Source: Pseudoalteromonas sp. G4
GTDB lineage: Bacteria; Pseudomonadota; Gammaproteobacteria; Enterobacterales; Alteromonadaceae
Direction of reading: 5' to 3'
DNA: 39,594 nucleotides
NCBI RefSeq assembly: GCF_028875915.1
Contig: NZ_JAPEHW010000036.1
Location: 1-39,594, forward strand
Position numbers and translations under genes: made by a program. The notes under the pieces were generated by a model. That model was not told where the DNA came from and searched no databases. It saw only the letters and a list, made by a program, of their open reading frames with translations. Each line of letters begins with the position of its first letter. Position 1 is the first letter of the stretch. Shown one piece after another: positions 38,293 to 39,594 of the stretch.

Positions 38293-38730
38293 TTAGCTAA
38301 GCACTTTAATTAACTGTGGTAACCAGGCTAAAGCTATATCTTCAGGCAATTCTTCTGACTGCGCGTCGATTTCAAGGCGATCTATTAACTTATTTGCGCC
38401 TTTATCCAACAGAAGATGATCAATCTGCTTAGCTGCTTGATTAAACTGATCATAACTAGAGTCACCTAAACCAATCACCGCGTAGTTAATATCATTTAAC
38501 GCTTCGCCTTCAGCAAGTTCTGCAGCAAAAGCTTGAATGTTATCAGGTAATTCGCCAGCACCATGTGTCGATGTACAAATAAGCCAATCTGTATTTGTAA
38601 TATCAGCTAATACAGGTTGTTCGTGTACTGTAACGCTTAGGCCTTCTTCAGCTAAGGCGTCTTGTAGCTGCTCTGCAACATATTCTGCAGAGCCCATTTG
38701 GCTACCAACGATAATACTTAGGTTTTTCAT
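38293..38730 (-). CDS. mioC: Flavodoxin-like protein MioC
   Basis: 145 residues, normal length. The FMN phosphate loop is IIVGSQMGSAEYVAEQL, and CTSTHGAGELPDNI and YAVIGLGDSSYDQFNQ are the other two flavin-binding loops. In E. coli MioC is an electron carrier linked to biotin synthase activity, and transcription of mioC runs into oriC; the orientation here is the same. Three GATC sites lie within the gene. A DnaA box sits about 60 bases upstream of its start, as at the E. coli mioC promoter, where DnaA represses it. Confidence 0.95.
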   Translation of the reverse strand: MKNLSIIVGSQMGSAEYVAEQLQDALAEEGLSVTVHEQPVLADITNTDWLICTSTHGAGELPDNIQAFAAELAEGEALNDINYAVIGLGDSSYDQFNQAAKQIDHLLLDKGANKLIDRLEIDAQSEELPEDIALAWLPQLIKVLS

Positions 38731-39178
38731 GATGAGTTGATCAGGTATTTTTGCCGATCTTAAGGTATAAACTACATAGTTAAAAGATCTTATTCACAGT
38801 GGATAGTTTAAATCTGGTTGTTTAATCATCGTTATTTGTTTAAGTATTTGTTATTTAATATTTTAAATTTAATTATATTTTTAATATATTTGCGATCTAA
38901 CTGTGTACAACACGTTGTTAAGCTATTTATGAAATCTAAATACAAGGAAAAAAAATCTGTAAAAAGGTGCCTTTTACAGGGAGGTTTATCTGCTTGTGGA
39001 TAGATCTATTCATTTGGTTTCAAGATCAGGTTTTTTATTAGATCTAATAAGTTGTTTTTAAGATCCAAATATTCTAAAAATAGGCGATCTTTTCACTTAG
39101 CGAGCCAATATCAGATCTGCTTTTTAGATCGTAATATGACAAAATGGCAATATGTAATGATTATTTTGGTGAATTGTT
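38731..39178. promoter_or_regulatory. GATC-rich intergenic region upstream of mioC
   Basis: This 448-bp gap has no credible gene; one 61-codon frame from a TTG is rejected. It has 11 GATC sites (38739 to 39127), a density close to that of oriC itself. It also holds TTATTCACA at 38790 and a one-mismatch CTATCCACA (reverse) at 38995. The rest is AT-rich. It must contain the mioC promoter on the minus strand and probably that of the gene at 39179. Participation in DnaA/SeqA control is inferred. Confidence 0.65.
38790..38798 (+). promoter_or_regulatory. DnaA box (TTATTCACA) upstream of mioC
   Basis: It fits TTATNCACA. The next bases, GTGGATAG, form a partly overlapping reverse box-like sequence (CTATCCAC), so the whole is a near-palindrome. 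It lies 60 bases before the mioC start, where a DnaA box is also found in E. coli. Confidence 0.8.
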
Positions 39179-39433
39179 GTGATTGATTTTTATCGGATCA
39201 AAGAAGGTGAGTTTGTAAGACTAGTAGAAACAGGGTCTATGACAGACTTTATTGCCCAAGAATCGAATTTAGAGCCCAATAAGTATCACTTATTTGCCAT
39301 AAATACGCAAACCGGAAAGGGCTATACAATCCGCCAAGCAAGGGTAGATGAGCTACGATCTTGGCGTTTAGATCGCTTAGCAATGCTATTAAAAAAGCTC
39401 GGGCAGGGCAGTTTTCAGGTTAGAAACTTATAA
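39179..39433 (+). CDS. Small hypothetical protein, 84 aa
   Basis: Not recognised. It is a soluble, charged protein with no signal peptide or membrane segment; NLEPNKYHLFAINTQTGKGY lies in the middle and a basic, Leu-rich helix (RSWRLDRLAMLLKKLGQG) near the end. The start is a GTG with an in-frame TGA only three codons upstream, so no longer start exists; the ribosome-binding site is weak (TGGTG). Several GATC sites lie in and just before it, continuing the origin-side enrichment. Function cannot be given. Confidence 0.6.
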   Translation: MIDFYRIKEGEFVRLVETGSMTDFIAQESNLEPNKYHLFAINTQTGKGYTIRQARVDELRSWRLDRLAMLLKKLGQGSFQVRNL

Positions 39434-39480
39434 GAAGTAGGCTTTTTATTGCAAAGTTTGGGGTGTTGAAGGGGGAGGTT

Positions 39481-39594
39481 TTAGAGCTGTTTAAAGGCCT
39501 TAACTTGTGTAGTTAGTCTTTGAATTTGCTTCCTTGCATTTATCTTACGCCCATCCATGGCGTACTCGTTCATTCTTTTTAAACGGCCAAAAAG
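39481..39594 (-). CDS. C-terminal end of an unknown protein (5' end outside window or short gene)
   Basis: The minus strand is open from the right edge to TAA at 39481, giving 37 residues that end QRLTTQVKAFKQL. The stretch is very basic (RLKRMNEYAMDGRKINARKQ). An internal ATG exists, but the frame is open to the edge, so this is most likely the tail of a longer gene convergent with the 84-residue one. No family is recognised and only the short length is available. Confidence 0.45.
   Translation of the reverse strand, partial: LFGRLKRMNEYAMDGRKINARKQIQRLTTQVKAFKQL

Noticed and set aside
38818..39003. 61-codon frame in the GATC-rich gap, hydrophobic N-terminus
   Set aside because: It begins with TTG, has no ribosome-binding site, and its Ile/Leu/Phe richness follows from the AT-rich sequence; it also crosses DnaA-box-like and GATC sites.

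Overview
The window reads as chromosomal DNA of a marine gammaproteobacterium of the Pseudoalteromonas/Alteromonadales type. This rests on moderate-to-low G+C by eye, on protein sequences resembling that group, and on the order mioC - origin - mnmG - rsmG - parA - parB - atpIBEFHAGDC, the classic gammaproteobacterial oriC neighbourhood. The organism call is inference; no rRNA or tRNA gene is present to fix it, and I see no insertion sequence, prophage or CRISPR array.

Layout, left to right. (1) 1-5.9 kb, sensing genes: a GlxA-type AraC regulator cut by the left edge, a MAPEG membrane protein, a membrane-anchored XRE regulator, then a lipoprotein of the NMT1/THI5 solute-binding class overlapping a hybrid histidine kinase, followed by two small unknown proteins. 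(2) 5.9-10.6 kb: a CBM9-like/DUF5916 outer-membrane barrel protein, divergent from a ToxR/CadC-like membrane-bound winged-helix regulator. (3) 10.6-15.5 kb: a YtrA-type GntR regulator with its ABC ATPase and membrane subunit, a periplasmic solute-binding protein, a UbiA/MenA-like prenyltransferase and a YcxB-family protein. (4) 15.5-26.4 kb: a diguanylate cyclase, an exported alpha/beta hydrolase, a DUF938 methyltransferase next to oligopeptidase B, a DUF5117-type zinc metalloprotease, a TonB-like lipoprotein, the pair yceH-nadE, and an orphan exported protein lying between two related terminators. (5) 26.5-33.5 kb: the complete F1Fo ATP synthase operon with a strong promoter and a strong terminator. 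(6) 33.6-37.9 kb: parB, parA, rsmG and mnmG, transcribed leftward away from the origin. (7) 37.9-39.2 kb: oriC, mioC and a second GATC-rich region, then a small unknown gene and the tail of another.

The most striking observation is in atpH (delta subunit). The reading frame breaks about 50 codons before the expected end. The missing part is still encoded in another frame, and about seven conserved codons are absent at an AAAAA run. This fits a 20-bp deletion between two A-tracts. Other points are the GATC and DnaA-box clusters on both sides of mioC, the diverged terminator duplication around the orphan gene at 25.8-26.4 kb, and the lipoprotein/hybrid-kinase pair.

Starts were moved from the longest frame to a better-supported codon for atpD, atpE, atpH, atpI, parA, the DUF938 methyltransferase, the alpha/beta hydrolase and the metalloprotease. 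In each case this was based on ribosome-binding sites, family N-termini or promoter position.
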